Assembly (NCBI RefSeq): GCF_007786475.1
Contig: NZ_VNJJ01000001.1
Span: forward strand, 1-64,000
Direction of reading: 5' to 3'
Origin: Cohnella terricola
Lineage (GTDB): Bacteria; Bacillota; Bacilli; Paenibacillales; Paenibacillaceae
DNA: 64,000 bases
Made by a program: the position numbers and the translations under genes. The stretch's first letter is position 1, and each line of letters opens with the position of its first letter. Positions 55,131 to 64,000 of this stretch are shown here, piece after piece. Under the pieces are notes generated by a model that did not search any database, was not told where the DNA came from, and saw only the letters and a list, made by a program, of their open reading frames with translations.

Positions 55131-55285
55131 CTAACTAAATCGCACGAAATCGCGTTCCCCGCCCCTGCAGTCCGATGAAACCCAACTAATTTGCACGAAA
55201 TCGCGTTCCTCGCTCCTGCAGTCCGATGAAACCTAACTAAATCGCACGTAATCGTGTCCCCGCCTCTGTAGTCCGATAAAACCCA
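55131..55285. repeat. Three-copy 51-bp tandem repeat
   Basis: AACTAA marks the unit at 55133, 55184 and 55235, an exact 51-bp period, with a broken fourth start at about 55285. The core is GCACG, AAAT, CGCGT in copies 1 and 2 (one A-C mismatch). In copy 3 it is GCACG, TAAT, CGTGT, which restores the pairing. The remainder resembles CCCCGCCCCTGCAGTCCGATGAAACC. No gene lies between 55039 and 55395. Confidence 0.88.
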
Positions 55286-55322
55286 TTTTTTTAACCTTCG
55301 CCTGAATTGTGTTCTCCTTCTG

Positions 55323-55351
55323 TTCTCATGGAGGGGAACATTTGCTATAAT
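55323..55351 (+). promoter_or_regulatory. SigA promoter for the ruv operon
   Basis: TTCTCA at 55323-55328 and TATAAT at 55346-55351 have a 17-bp spacer; TGC before TATAAT makes an extended -10. Confidence 0.6.
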
Positions 55352-55395
55352 AAAATGAATTATGCGAAATGATGCTAGAATCGGGGGATCGCTTC

Positions 55396-55899
55396 ATGAG
55401 AGTATTGGGGATCGATCCCGGAATAGCCATTATGGGATTCGGGTTTATCGACAAAGCAGGACACAAGCTGACTCCCGTTCAGTATGGCTGCATCGAAACG
55501 GCGGCCGGCACTCCGCAGGAAGTACGATTGAAGCAAATCTATGAATCCGTCTGCAGTTTGCTAGACCAGTATAAGCCGGACACGGTTGCGGTCGAAAAGC
55601 TGTTTTTTAACAAAAACGTCACCAACGCGTTCAGCGTCGGACAAGCCCGCGGGGTGTTTATGCTAGCGGCGGCCCAACGCGGCTTGCCGATTGCGGAATA
55701 TACGCCGATGCAAGTCAAGCAAGCGGTCGTCGGATACGGCGCCGCCGAGAAGAGGCAGGTTCAGGAAATGGTCAAAATGTTGCTCAAGCTATCGACCGTG
55801 CCGAAGCCGGACGACGTGGCCGATGCGCTTGCGGTCGCGATCTGCCATGCCCATTCCATGGTACTTAACGAACGAATGAACGGAGTGACGCGATCGTGA
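55396..55899 (+). CDS. ruvC: Holliday junction resolvase RuvC
   Basis: RuvC cuts Holliday junctions symmetrically. The 167-residue protein has the catalytic acids: Asp7 in MRVLGIDPG, Glu near 68 in VAVEKLFFNKN, and the DDVADALAVA pair near 140. GGGGGA at 55383-55388 serves the ATG at 55396; an in-frame ATG at 55369 lacks a ribosome site. Its stop overlaps the ruvA start. B. subtilis uses RecU and has no RuvC, so a ruvCAB operon is a lineage difference. Confidence 0.96.
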   Translation: MRVLGIDPGIAIMGFGFIDKAGHKLTPVQYGCIETAAGTPQEVRLKQIYESVCSLLDQYKPDTVAVEKLFFNKNVTNAFSVGQARGVFMLAAAQRGLPIAEYTPMQVKQAVVGYGAAEKRQVQEMVKMLLKLSTVPKPDDVADALAVAICHAHSMVLNERMNGVTRS

Positions 55900-56519
55900 T
55901 CGATTATTTGCGGGGTAAGGTCGCCCACGTTGAAAGTGAATATGTCGTTCTCGACGTCCGCGACATAGGTTATCAGGTATTTACGCCGAATCCTTACGCT
56001 CTGGCTCGTTCCGAAGAGTCCGTGCAATTATTTACTTATCACCATGTCCGCGAAGACGCAATGCAGCTCTTCGGCTTCACAACGCGCGACGAGCAAGCTC
56101 TCTTCCGCAGGTTGTTGGAAGTATCAGGGATCGGCCCTAAGGTCGCGCTTGGCGTGCTTGCGGGAGGACGTCCCGAGACGGTCGTCGCGGCAATCCAACA
56201 AGAGAACCTGACATTCTTGACGAAGCTGCCGGGGATCGGGAAGAAAACGGCGCAAAGAATGATCCTTGATCTAAAGGACAAGCTCGGAACGATAGACAGC
56301 AGATGGGCTGTCGCATCGATGATCGATCTTGAAGCTCCGGCAGCCGCAGCCCAAGGACAATCCTCGTCATGGACCGCTGCTCGCGAAGCTTTGACTGGAC
56401 TAGGATACCGCGAAGCGGAATTGGATAAAGCGTGGACGGCAATGCAAGACGGCTTGACCGGCGAAGAGTCACCGGACGCGCTAATCAAGAAAGCGTTGCA
56501 GCAATTGTTCCAGGGATGA
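55896..56519 (+). CDS. ruvA: Holliday junction DNA helicase subunit RuvA
   Basis: RuvA binds the four-way junction and loads RuvB. The 207-residue protein has the N-terminal OB fold ([21 protein letters not shown]). Two helix-hairpin-helix motifs follow ([16 protein letters not shown] and [22 protein letters not shown]), and a C-terminal three-helix domain binds RuvB ([19 protein letters not shown]). The start is GTG overlapping the ruvC stop codon, with GGAG upstream. Confidence 0.97.
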   Translation: MIDYLRGKVAHVESEYVVLDVRDIGYQVFTPNPYALARSEESVQLFTYHHVREDAMQLFGFTTRDEQALFRRLLEVSGIGPKVALGVLAGGRPETVVAAIQQENLTFLTKLPGIGKKTAQRMILDLKDKLGTIDSRWAVASMIDLEAPAAAAQGQSSSWTAAREALTGLGYREAELDKAWTAMQDGLTGEESPDALIKKALQQLFQG

Positions 56520-56547
56520 TCGGGAAGCGGGAGAGGAGGCTGTAACA

Positions 56548-57558
56548 ATGGAAGACGAGCGTATCGTCACCGCGCATCTGATGATGGAAGATCAAGCGGT
56601 GGAATACAGCTTGCGCCCTCGCTACTTGGCCGAATATATCGGCCAATCGCAAGTGAAGGACAATATGAAGATCTACATAGAAGCAGCCAAGATGCGGCGC
56701 GAGCCGCTGGACCACGTGCTTTTGTACGGTCCGCCCGGACTCGGCAAGACGACGCTGTCCAATATTATTGCCAACGAGCTCGGCGTGCATATCCGAACGA
56801 CGAGCGGACCGGCGATCGAACGTCCGGGAGACTTGGCGGCCATCCTGTCCAATCTTCAGGAGAACGACGTTCTGTTCATCGACGAGATTCATCGACTGCA
56901 TCGTACGGTCGAGGAAGTGTTGTATCCCGCGATGGAAGATTTCGCGTTGGATTTCATTATCGGCAAAGGTCCGAGCGCACGATCCGTACGACTGGATCTG
57001 CCGAAGTTCACCCTGATCGGGGCGACGACCAGAGCGGGCTTATTGTCGGCTCCGCTAAGAGATCGTTTCGGCGTCGTGAGCCGACTCGAATATTACACAG
57101 AAGACGAGTTGGCGTTTATCGTGACGCGCACGGCGGAAATCTTCGGCGTCGGCGTCGTCGGCGAAGCGTCGCGAGAGATCGCAAGACGTTCCAGAGGAAC
57201 GCCGCGCATCGCCAATCGGCTGCTCAAACGCGTCCGCGACCATGCGCAAGTCAGAGGAGACGGCATGATCACCGAAGAGGTCGCCAGCGATGCCCTGGAA
57301 CGAATTCAAGTCGATCCGATGGGACTCGACAGCATCGACCACAAAATGCTCCGAGCGATGATCTTGAATTACGGAGGAAGACCGGTCGGCTTGGATACGA
57401 TCGCAGCGTCGATCGGGGAGGAAAGCCAGACGATCGAAGACGTGTACGAGCCGTATTTGATGCAAATCGGGTTTCTGCAGCGTACCCCCAGGGGGCGAGT
57501 CGCCACTTCTGCAGCCTACAAGCATTTAGGGCTGCCTATTCCGGAATCTAAAGGATAA
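56548..57558 (+). CDS. ruvB: Holliday junction branch migration ATPase RuvB
   Basis: RuvB is the hexameric AAA+ motor for branch migration. The 336-residue protein has Walker [10 protein letters not shown] (near 53-61), Walker [11 protein letters not shown], and sensor 1 [12 protein letters not shown]. The arginine finger region is [10 protein letters not shown], and a winged-helix C-domain follows ([36 protein letters not shown]). GAGGAGG precedes the ATG, 28 bp after ruvA. Confidence 0.98.
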   Translation: MEDERIVTAHLMMEDQAVEYSLRPRYLAEYIGQSQVKDNMKIYIEAAKMRREPLDHVLLYGPPGLGKTTLSNIIANELGVHIRTTSGPAIERPGDLAAILSNLQENDVLFIDEIHRLHRTVEEVLYPAMEDFALDFIIGKGPSARSVRLDLPKFTLIGATTRAGLLSAPLRDRFGVVSRLEYYTEDELAFIVTRTAEIFGVGVVGEASREIARRSRGTPRIANRLLKRVRDHAQVRGDGMITEEVASDALERIQVDPMGLDSIDHKMLRAMILNYGGRPVGLDTIAASIGEESQTIEDVYEPYLMQIGFLQRTPRGRVATSAAYKHLGLPIPESKG

Positions 57559-57597
57559 TGGACAACCGACGATATCAACGAGACGGAGGTAAAAACG

Positions 57598-59733
57598 GTG
57601 ACCAATAAGAGCAACGGCAAGCGGTTCTATTCGCGTCTACTGCTGACTGCCGCGCTTCTAACGGGATTAGCGAGTTCCAGCTTCGCTCCCGTGCCGGCAG
57701 CAGCGGCTGTCCGAGTGCCGGACACGATCCGGGCGGCGTTCTTTATCAACCTCGGGGCGAGCAAATACCAGTCGATTACTCCTACGGCTACACTATTTTC
57801 CCCGGGAGGCATGAATCTGGCATGGCGCGGTTCTCAGGGTGGTTTGCCCGTGGACGTCGTCCCGGCGGGGCAAGGCGTTCGGTTCGCGATGGACGGGTAT
57901 CGGGCTCTCGTGCTGGAAACTCCGGATTTTAACGCCGCGCTGACCGCGTTAAAAAAAATACAGGCATCATCGAACGCTGGATCGATCACGCAGCTCGTGA
58001 AATCCGGCAAAATCGTATACCAAGTAACGGAAGGGGCCTATTCCAGTGCCGCCGGGGCAAGTGCAGCCGTTACGAAATGGACCAGTGCCGGGGTCGCTTC
58101 CGGCGTGCAATCCCTGCTTAGTCCTCGAGTGTTGGGTCCATGGGCCGTCGAATCGGGTCCGTATTTCTCCGCAACGGAAGCGCAATCGGCTGCCGATAGG
58201 ATTGGCAATGCCGGTTTCGACGCGTTCGTTGCCCTTAAGCCCAAGGACAACGCCATGCAGTATGTCGTACGCATCGGCCAGGAGAAAGACAATTCGACAC
58301 TAGGGGCTTTACAGCAGTCGGTTGCCGCGGCGGGGGGAGCGAACGTCCGTATTCCCGACGCCGGAGAGACCTATGCGACGATCCGCACGGACTTGACTTA
58401 TAACGGCAGCGCAAATCAACCGATGACGTTATATGCGATGTCTTCGGGGGCTTCAGGTATTCTTCGCGCCGATCCCGTAGGCACGAGCGGAATCCAACTC
58501 ATCGAACGCAGCAAAAGAACGTACAGGGGCAGCATGGAAATCAGCGTCCTGAATCAATCGCTGGCGGTCGTGAACGAAGTCGGATTCGAAGAGTATTTGT
58601 ACTCCGTCGTCGGAGCCGAAGTCGGTCCAAGTTGGCCAATCGAAGCCCAGAAAGCTCAAGCGGTAGCAGCACGCTCCTATGCTCTGTCGTCAGGAACGGG
58701 TTTCCAGATCGCGCAGGTCGTGGATACGACGCTGAGCCAAAGCTATTACGGGATCGGATCGGAGAACGACAATTCAACGGCAGGCGTCAACGCGACGGCT
58801 GGCGAAGTGTTGACCTACGGCGGTAAAGTTATTAACGCGGTATTCTCCGCCAATGCCGGAGGCATTACTGCTGACGGCACCTCCGAAATCTGGGGAGGCG
58901 ACAGCTCCTATCTGGCGGCGGCCGTCCTGAGCCCGGACGAAGGGCCTCAGAAAGGGAAATTGGACTGGCACTACATCGCTCTTTCCAACGGACAGACAGG
59001 ATATATTCGTTCCGATCTAGTTGCGGATAGCGGCCAAGTTCATATGAGCGGAGCGAGGCTGCTCAAAATCGTCGGTGAAGGCGTGGCCGTTCGCGCCAAA
59101 CCGCAAGCGACGACGGAGGAGCCGCTCGCGAGAGTCGGGACGGGCTCGTTGGTCGTCGAACTCGAACAGGTTCCGGAATATACAGATTACAGCTGGATAG
59201 AGGCGCCGAAGACGCCGGATCAACTGCTGACGGCGCTGAATAAACGAGCAAAAACGCCGATAAACGGACCTCTGCTTACATTGGAAGTGTCCAAACGAGG
59301 CCCTTCCGGACGCGTGACGGAAGTTAAAGCGAACGGGGTTGCCGTTAACGTCGGAGTCGGAGACAATCTTCGCGGAGCTCTTGGCGGTATTAAGAGCACG
59401 TTGTTCTCAATAGAGGAGACGGGACGCTTCACGATCCTTGGAGAGGATGGCAAAAAACGCGAAGTCCCGGCGCAAAGCGGATCGCTCCAAATCATCGGAG
59501 GCGACGGCAAAGCGAAGAGACTGACGGATGAGAATCTGTTTATGATGGACGGCAACGGCCAATTGCGCGCGGCGACGTCCGAACCAGGATTTGTCCTGTC
59601 GGGCAAAGGCAACGGGCACGGCGTAGGCATGTCCCAATGGGGAGCCAGAGGGCTTGCTGAACAAGGGTATGACTATCAATATATCCTGCAATACTACTAC
59701 AAGAATGTGTCGATCGAAAAGGATGCCGAATAG
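57598..59733 (+). CDS. SpoIID/LytB-domain protein, large form
   Basis: A 711-residue secreted protein. The signal peptide covers about residues 1-37. Residues 90-250 contain two SPOR-like repeats. The SpoIID lytic transglycosylase-type domain begins near 305, with the catalytic-glutamate segment VGAEVGPSWPIEAQKAQAVAARSYA (Glu341). A C-terminal SpoIID segment (GKGNGHGVGMSQWGARGLAEQGYDYQYILQYYYKNV) ends the protein. Between these two parts lies an SH3-like insert (about 455-535). B. subtilis SpoIID strips peptide-free glycan during engulfment; it is about half this size and elsewhere on the chromosome. Whether this copy acts in sporulation or vegetative wall turnover is open. The start is GTG after ACGGAGG. 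queA follows with no gap. Confidence 0.88.
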   Translation: MTNKSNGKRFYSRLLLTAALLTGLASSSFAPVPAAAAVRVPDTIRAAFFINLGASKYQSITPTATLFSPGGMNLAWRGSQGGLPVDVVPAGQGVRFAMDGYRALVLETPDFNAALTALKKIQASSNAGSITQLVKSGKIVYQVTEGAYSSAAGASAAVTKWTSAGVASGVQSLLSPRVLGPWAVESGPYFSATEAQSAADRIGNAGFDAFVALKPKDNAMQYVVRIGQEKDNSTLGALQQSVAAAGGANVRIPDAGETYATIRTDLTYNGSANQPMTLYAMSSGASGILRADPVGTSGIQLIERSKRTYRGSMEISVLNQSLAVVNEVGFEEYLYSVVGAEVGPSWPIEAQKAQAVAARSYALSSGTGFQIAQVVDTTLSQSYYGIGSENDNSTAGVNATAGEVLTYGGKVINAVFSANAGGITADGTSEIWGGDSSYLAAAVLSPDEGPQKGKLDWHYIALSNGQTGYIRSDLVADSGQVHMSGARLLKIVGEGVAVRAKPQATTEEPLARVGTGSLVVELEQVPEYTDYSWIEAPKTPDQLLTALNKRAKTPINGPLLTLEVSKRGPSGRVTEVKANGVAVNVGVGDNLRGALGGIKSTLFSIEETGRFTILGEDGKKREVPAQSGSLQIIGGDGKAKRLTDENLFMMDGNGQLRAATSEPGFVLSGKGNGHGVGMSQWGARGLAEQGYDYQYILQYYYKNVSIEKDAE

Positions 59734-61964
<2,231 letters not shown>

Positions 61965-61981
61965 GAGGGGAGGGAAAACAA

Positions 61982-62290
61982 ATGTGGCTGGCTGAACCAA
62001 GCGGCGGGAGTAACATTATCTACACATTGGCGCCTTTTATTTTGATGTTCGCCATTTTTTATTTCCTGCTGATTCGTCCGCAACAAAAGAAGCAAAAGCA
62101 ACGCGGAGCGATGCTGAACGCTTTGAAAAAAGGAGATAAAGTGGTGACGGTCGGGGGCTTGCACGGCACGATCTCGGAAATCACCGACGACACAGTCGTC
62201 ATTAAAGTGAACGATGTTACGAAGCTTACGTTCGACCGTTCTTCCGTGAATAATGTCTCCGCTCGCTCTACGGAGTCGGAGAAAGCATAA
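61982..62290 (+). CDS. yajC: YajC preprotein translocase accessory subunit
   Basis: YajC associates with SecDF. The 102-residue protein has one membrane helix (about 11-30, YTLAPFILMFAIFYFLLIRPQQKKQKQ) and a cytoplasmic beta domain (VVTVGGLHGTISEITDDTVVIKVND). GAGGGGAGG precedes the ATG, 17 bp after tgt. secDF is not in the window; a terminator follows. Confidence 0.95.
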   Translation: MWLAEPSGGSNIIYTLAPFILMFAIFYFLLIRPQQKKQKQRGAMLNALKKGDKVVTVGGLHGTISEITDDTVVIKVNDVTKLTFDRSSVNNVSARSTESEKA

Positions 62291-62305
62291 TCAAGCTTAT
62301 CCAGC

Positions 62306-62355
62306 AAAAAAGCCTTCTCGCCAGGACTCTACTCCATGGCGGGAAGGCTTTTTTT
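62306..62355. terminator. Bidirectional intrinsic terminator between yajC and the PAP2 gene
   Basis: AAAAAAGCCTTCTCGCCA pairs with TGGCGGGAAGGCTTTTTTT, with A-runs and T-runs on the two sides, suited to convergent genes. It overlaps the last codons of the minus-strand gene. Confidence 0.93.
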
Positions 62356-63180
62356 GTCGCGGTTACGAAGGAGCAATCTCGAATGCGATCTATTCTCCGC
62401 CCATGCGCCTGCTCTGAGGCCGACATAAGCGGACAGAATGGCGAGCGCAACTCCAGCCACCATATCGGTGAACCAGTGAATCCCTAGATAGAATATGGAG
62501 AACACGATGACGCCGGCATTAATCCAGTTAAACACCGCCCAGCGGCGAATGCCCGACTTGCTGGCCAGTAATGCGAGCGTAACGGAAATCGACGTATGCA
62601 GGCTAGGAAAGCAATTATCCAAGCCAGACAGCGACCGATATTCCTGTTCGAAGGTCGGGAATACGTCCAGCATCAGAAAGTGGACTTGAGAGTGCGCAAA
62701 CCATACTTCGTTAACCGGAACGAACAAATAAAAAGGAACGGCGACGAAATAATTGACCAAGATCGCGATACAAAAAGCGTAGTACATTTTCATGTTGCCC
62801 CGTTGCGTGTAGATGCCGACGGAAGCGATCATGGCTGATTGGAACAGGACGAGATAGAAGACTGCGCACACGGCTGTTAACAGATCGGAATGAATGTTGT
62901 CCTGCAGCCATACGTGCCAGTTCCCTTCCCACCCGGTAAGAGGAGAGGTGAGGTCGTAGGTGATGCCGATCCATTTCTCTAATCGGAGCTCGTTTTTGTT
63001 CACAAGCATAATGGCTATAACAGAAATAAAGAAAAGCAAATACTTTCGGGAAACGACCAAAGACTTGACGAATGCCCATGCTGCCGCGAAAGGCTGGCGC
63101 CCCGTTCCGAACACGATCAGAACGACAACTGCGATGAGCGTTGAGTAAGCCACAGTCGACATGTTGTGAAATAAAACCAT
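62329..63180 (-). CDS. PAP2-superfamily membrane phosphatase
   Basis: A 283-residue polytopic membrane protein with six or more hydrophobic segments. The PAP2 motifs are visible late in the sequence: FPSLHTSISV (motif 2 with its histidine) and GIHWFTDMVAG (motif 3 with His and Asp). A basic N-terminal motif 1 is less clear, so it belongs to the inositol-phosphorylceramide-synthase-like PAP2 branch rather than the classical one. The substrate is probably a lipid phosphate, but it cannot be named. GGGAGG lies just upstream of the ATG on the minus strand. It is convergent with yajC and shares a bidirectional terminator with it. Confidence 0.88.
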   Translation of the reverse strand: MVLFHNMSTVAYSTLIAVVVLIVFGTGRQPFAAAWAFVKSLVVSRKYLLFFISVIAIMLVNKNELRLEKWIGITYDLTSPLTGWEGNWHVWLQDNIHSDLLTAVCAVFYLVLFQSAMIASVGIYTQRGNMKMYYAFCIAILVNYFVAVPFYLFVPVNEVWFAHSQVHFLMLDVFPTFEQEYRSLSGLDNCFPSLHTSISVTLALLASKSGIRRWAVFNWINAGVIVFSIFYLGIHWFTDMVAGVALAILSAYVGLRAGAWAENRSHSRLLLRNRDKKSLPAME

Positions 63181-63221
63181 GACTTGCCTCCCAATTGATT
63201 CCAGTAAATCTGACTCCTATT

Positions 63222-63230
63222 ATTATAGCA
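63222..63230 (-). promoter_or_regulatory. Extended -10 promoter for the PAP2 gene
   Basis: On the minus strand TGCTATAAT lies 42 bp before the start codon; no good -35 is seen. Confidence 0.45.
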
Positions 63231-63251
63231 CAATATTGGAACTTTATCTCT

Positions 63252-63650
63252 TCACCGCGAACTCGATCCGGTGTTCACGCCAAGCATTCCTCCAAGAGCT
63301 CCTGCGAGACAAGTCACGAGCAATAAAATCGGAACGGCGCTCGTCCAGCCCGCATCGGTGGCGAGGAAGCTGATCGTCAGAAGCAGCACCGCATAGAATA
63401 AGCCGTTGGCGAGCCCGAAATACCATCCGCGTCTTCCCGAACGTCTGGCGGATACGAAGCCGCCGGCAAGCGCCGCGAAGCCGTGCACGCCGAACACCCA
63501 TGTCTGCAGATTGGATTCTTTGAAAGATGAACCTGTCAGTAGAACGGACAATAAGATGGCTCCAATCGCCAGCCATATTCCGGACCAGTAAATGCCGGAA
63601 GCGACTGGCGACGCGTTGCGCAAGCCGAAAAGGCGAGTAAACAGATGCAA
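63252..63650 (-). CDS. TIGR04086-family (YrzE-like) membrane protein
   Basis: A 132-residue protein with four membrane helices. It includes the glycine-rich segment HGFAALAGGFVSARRSGRRGWYFGLANGLFYAVLLL, typical of the TIGR04086/YrzE family; function unknown. The start is TTG at 63650, supported by AAGGAG nine bases upstream on the minus strand. The ATG seen between them is in another frame. In Bacillales this family sits near yajC and a DUF421 gene, as here. Confidence 0.78.
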   Translation of the reverse strand: MHLFTRLFGLRNASPVASGIYWSGIWLAIGAILLSVLLTGSSFKESNLQTWVFGVHGFAALAGGFVSARRSGRRGWYFGLANGLFYAVLLLTISFLATDAGWTSAVPILLLVTCLAGALGGMLGVNTGSSSR

Positions 63651-63849
63651 GGATCATCACTCCTTGTGGAAATAGGATTTGTAACAGCTTATGGCAATTC
63701 AAGGAAACCTAGTACAGGCTAACCGTCATTCCCATATTTTCTGCGGCAGCGATCGGAATGAGCGCCCGAGAGATCGGTGACACTATATGTCCGGGCCACC
63801 ATTATTCGGTCGGATGCACGCCACCCGGTCAAAGCGCGGAGGGATTTGC

Positions 63850-64000
63850 ATGGAAATGACGGCTATTTTGCTTCGAACGACTTTCATGTATTTTTTCGTA
63901 TTTCTGATCTTGCGGCTGATGGGCAAACGCGAGATCGGCAAGCTTTCGGTATTCGACCTAGTCATTTCGATCATGATTGCGGAGATCGCCGTCATCGTTA
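63850..64000 (+). CDS. DUF421-family membrane protein, 5' part
   Basis: The frame is open from the ATG at 63850 to the window edge and gives 50 residues. It starts MEMTAILLRTTFMYFFVFLILRLMGKREIGKLSVFDLV and continues with a hydrophobic segment. The LRLMGKREIGKLS motif and the paired helices are characteristic of DUF421 (YetF/YrbG/YdfS) proteins, whose function is not established. GGAGG at 63838-63842 precedes the ATG. The 200 bp before it hold no other gene. Confidence 0.88.
   Translation, partial: MEMTAILLRTTFMYFFVFLILRLMGKREIGKLSVFDLVISIMIAEIAVIV

Overview
The window reads as a chromosomal core segment of an endospore-forming Firmicute, most likely Paenibacillaceae (Paenibacillus/Cohnella-like). 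The reasons are the sporulation genes (spoVID, spoIIB, spoIVFA/B, spo0B, bofC, a safA-like gene, a spoIID-like gene), the strong AGGAGG-type ribosome sites, and a gene order that follows the Bacillus subtilis tig-to-pheA and bofC-to-yajC regions with Paenibacillaceae-style differences. The taxon is inferred from content and synteny; no search was run.

Layout. 1-700: the 3' end of a group II intron, then a 51-bp tandem repeat array. 700-15400: an unrecognised gene, tig, clpP, clpX, ispG, a PCYCGC lipoprotein, a SWIM/SNF2 helicase, lonB, lonA and engB (protein quality control and ribosome assembly). 15490-16815: an unrecognised gene and speD, with a structured leader that may control speD translation. 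16925-24825: one heme/siroheme operon (hemA, hemX, precorrin-2 dehydrogenase, hemC, cobA-hemD fusion, hemB, hemL). 24840-25725: a 114-bp repeat array. 25840-33100: spoVID, then a T-box leader with valS, folC and murC. 33170-41500: spoIIB, a DUF4321 gene, maf, radC, mreBCD, minCD and rodA (cell shape and division). 41530-41815: a second 51-bp array. 41925-48590: spoIVFA/B, rng, the rplU-prp-rpmA ribosomal cluster, spo0B and obgE. 48690-52450: pheB, hom, thrB, pheA. 52580-55110: a SafA-like LysM coat protein and bofC. 55131-55285: a third 51-bp array. 55396-62290: ruvC, ruvA, ruvB, a SpoIID-like gene, queA, tgt, yajC. 62300-64000: a PAP2-family phosphatase and a TIGR04086 membrane protein on the minus strand, then the start of a DUF421 gene.

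Almost all genes lie on the plus strand, in operons separated by clear intrinsic terminators. Three observations stand out. (1) The speD leader has two mutually exclusive pairings, one of which covers the ribosome site. (2) Four intergenic tandem arrays differ in sequence, yet three share an exact 51-bp period and the fourth has a 52+62 sub-period; each unit carries a short palindrome with an A-rich loop, and three arrays begin just after a terminator. (3) The group II intron appears to have inserted into the loop of one such palindrome.

Limits: no alignments, folding energies or searches were run. Promoters and RNA structures were read by eye. The group II intron and the DUF421 gene are cut by the window edges.
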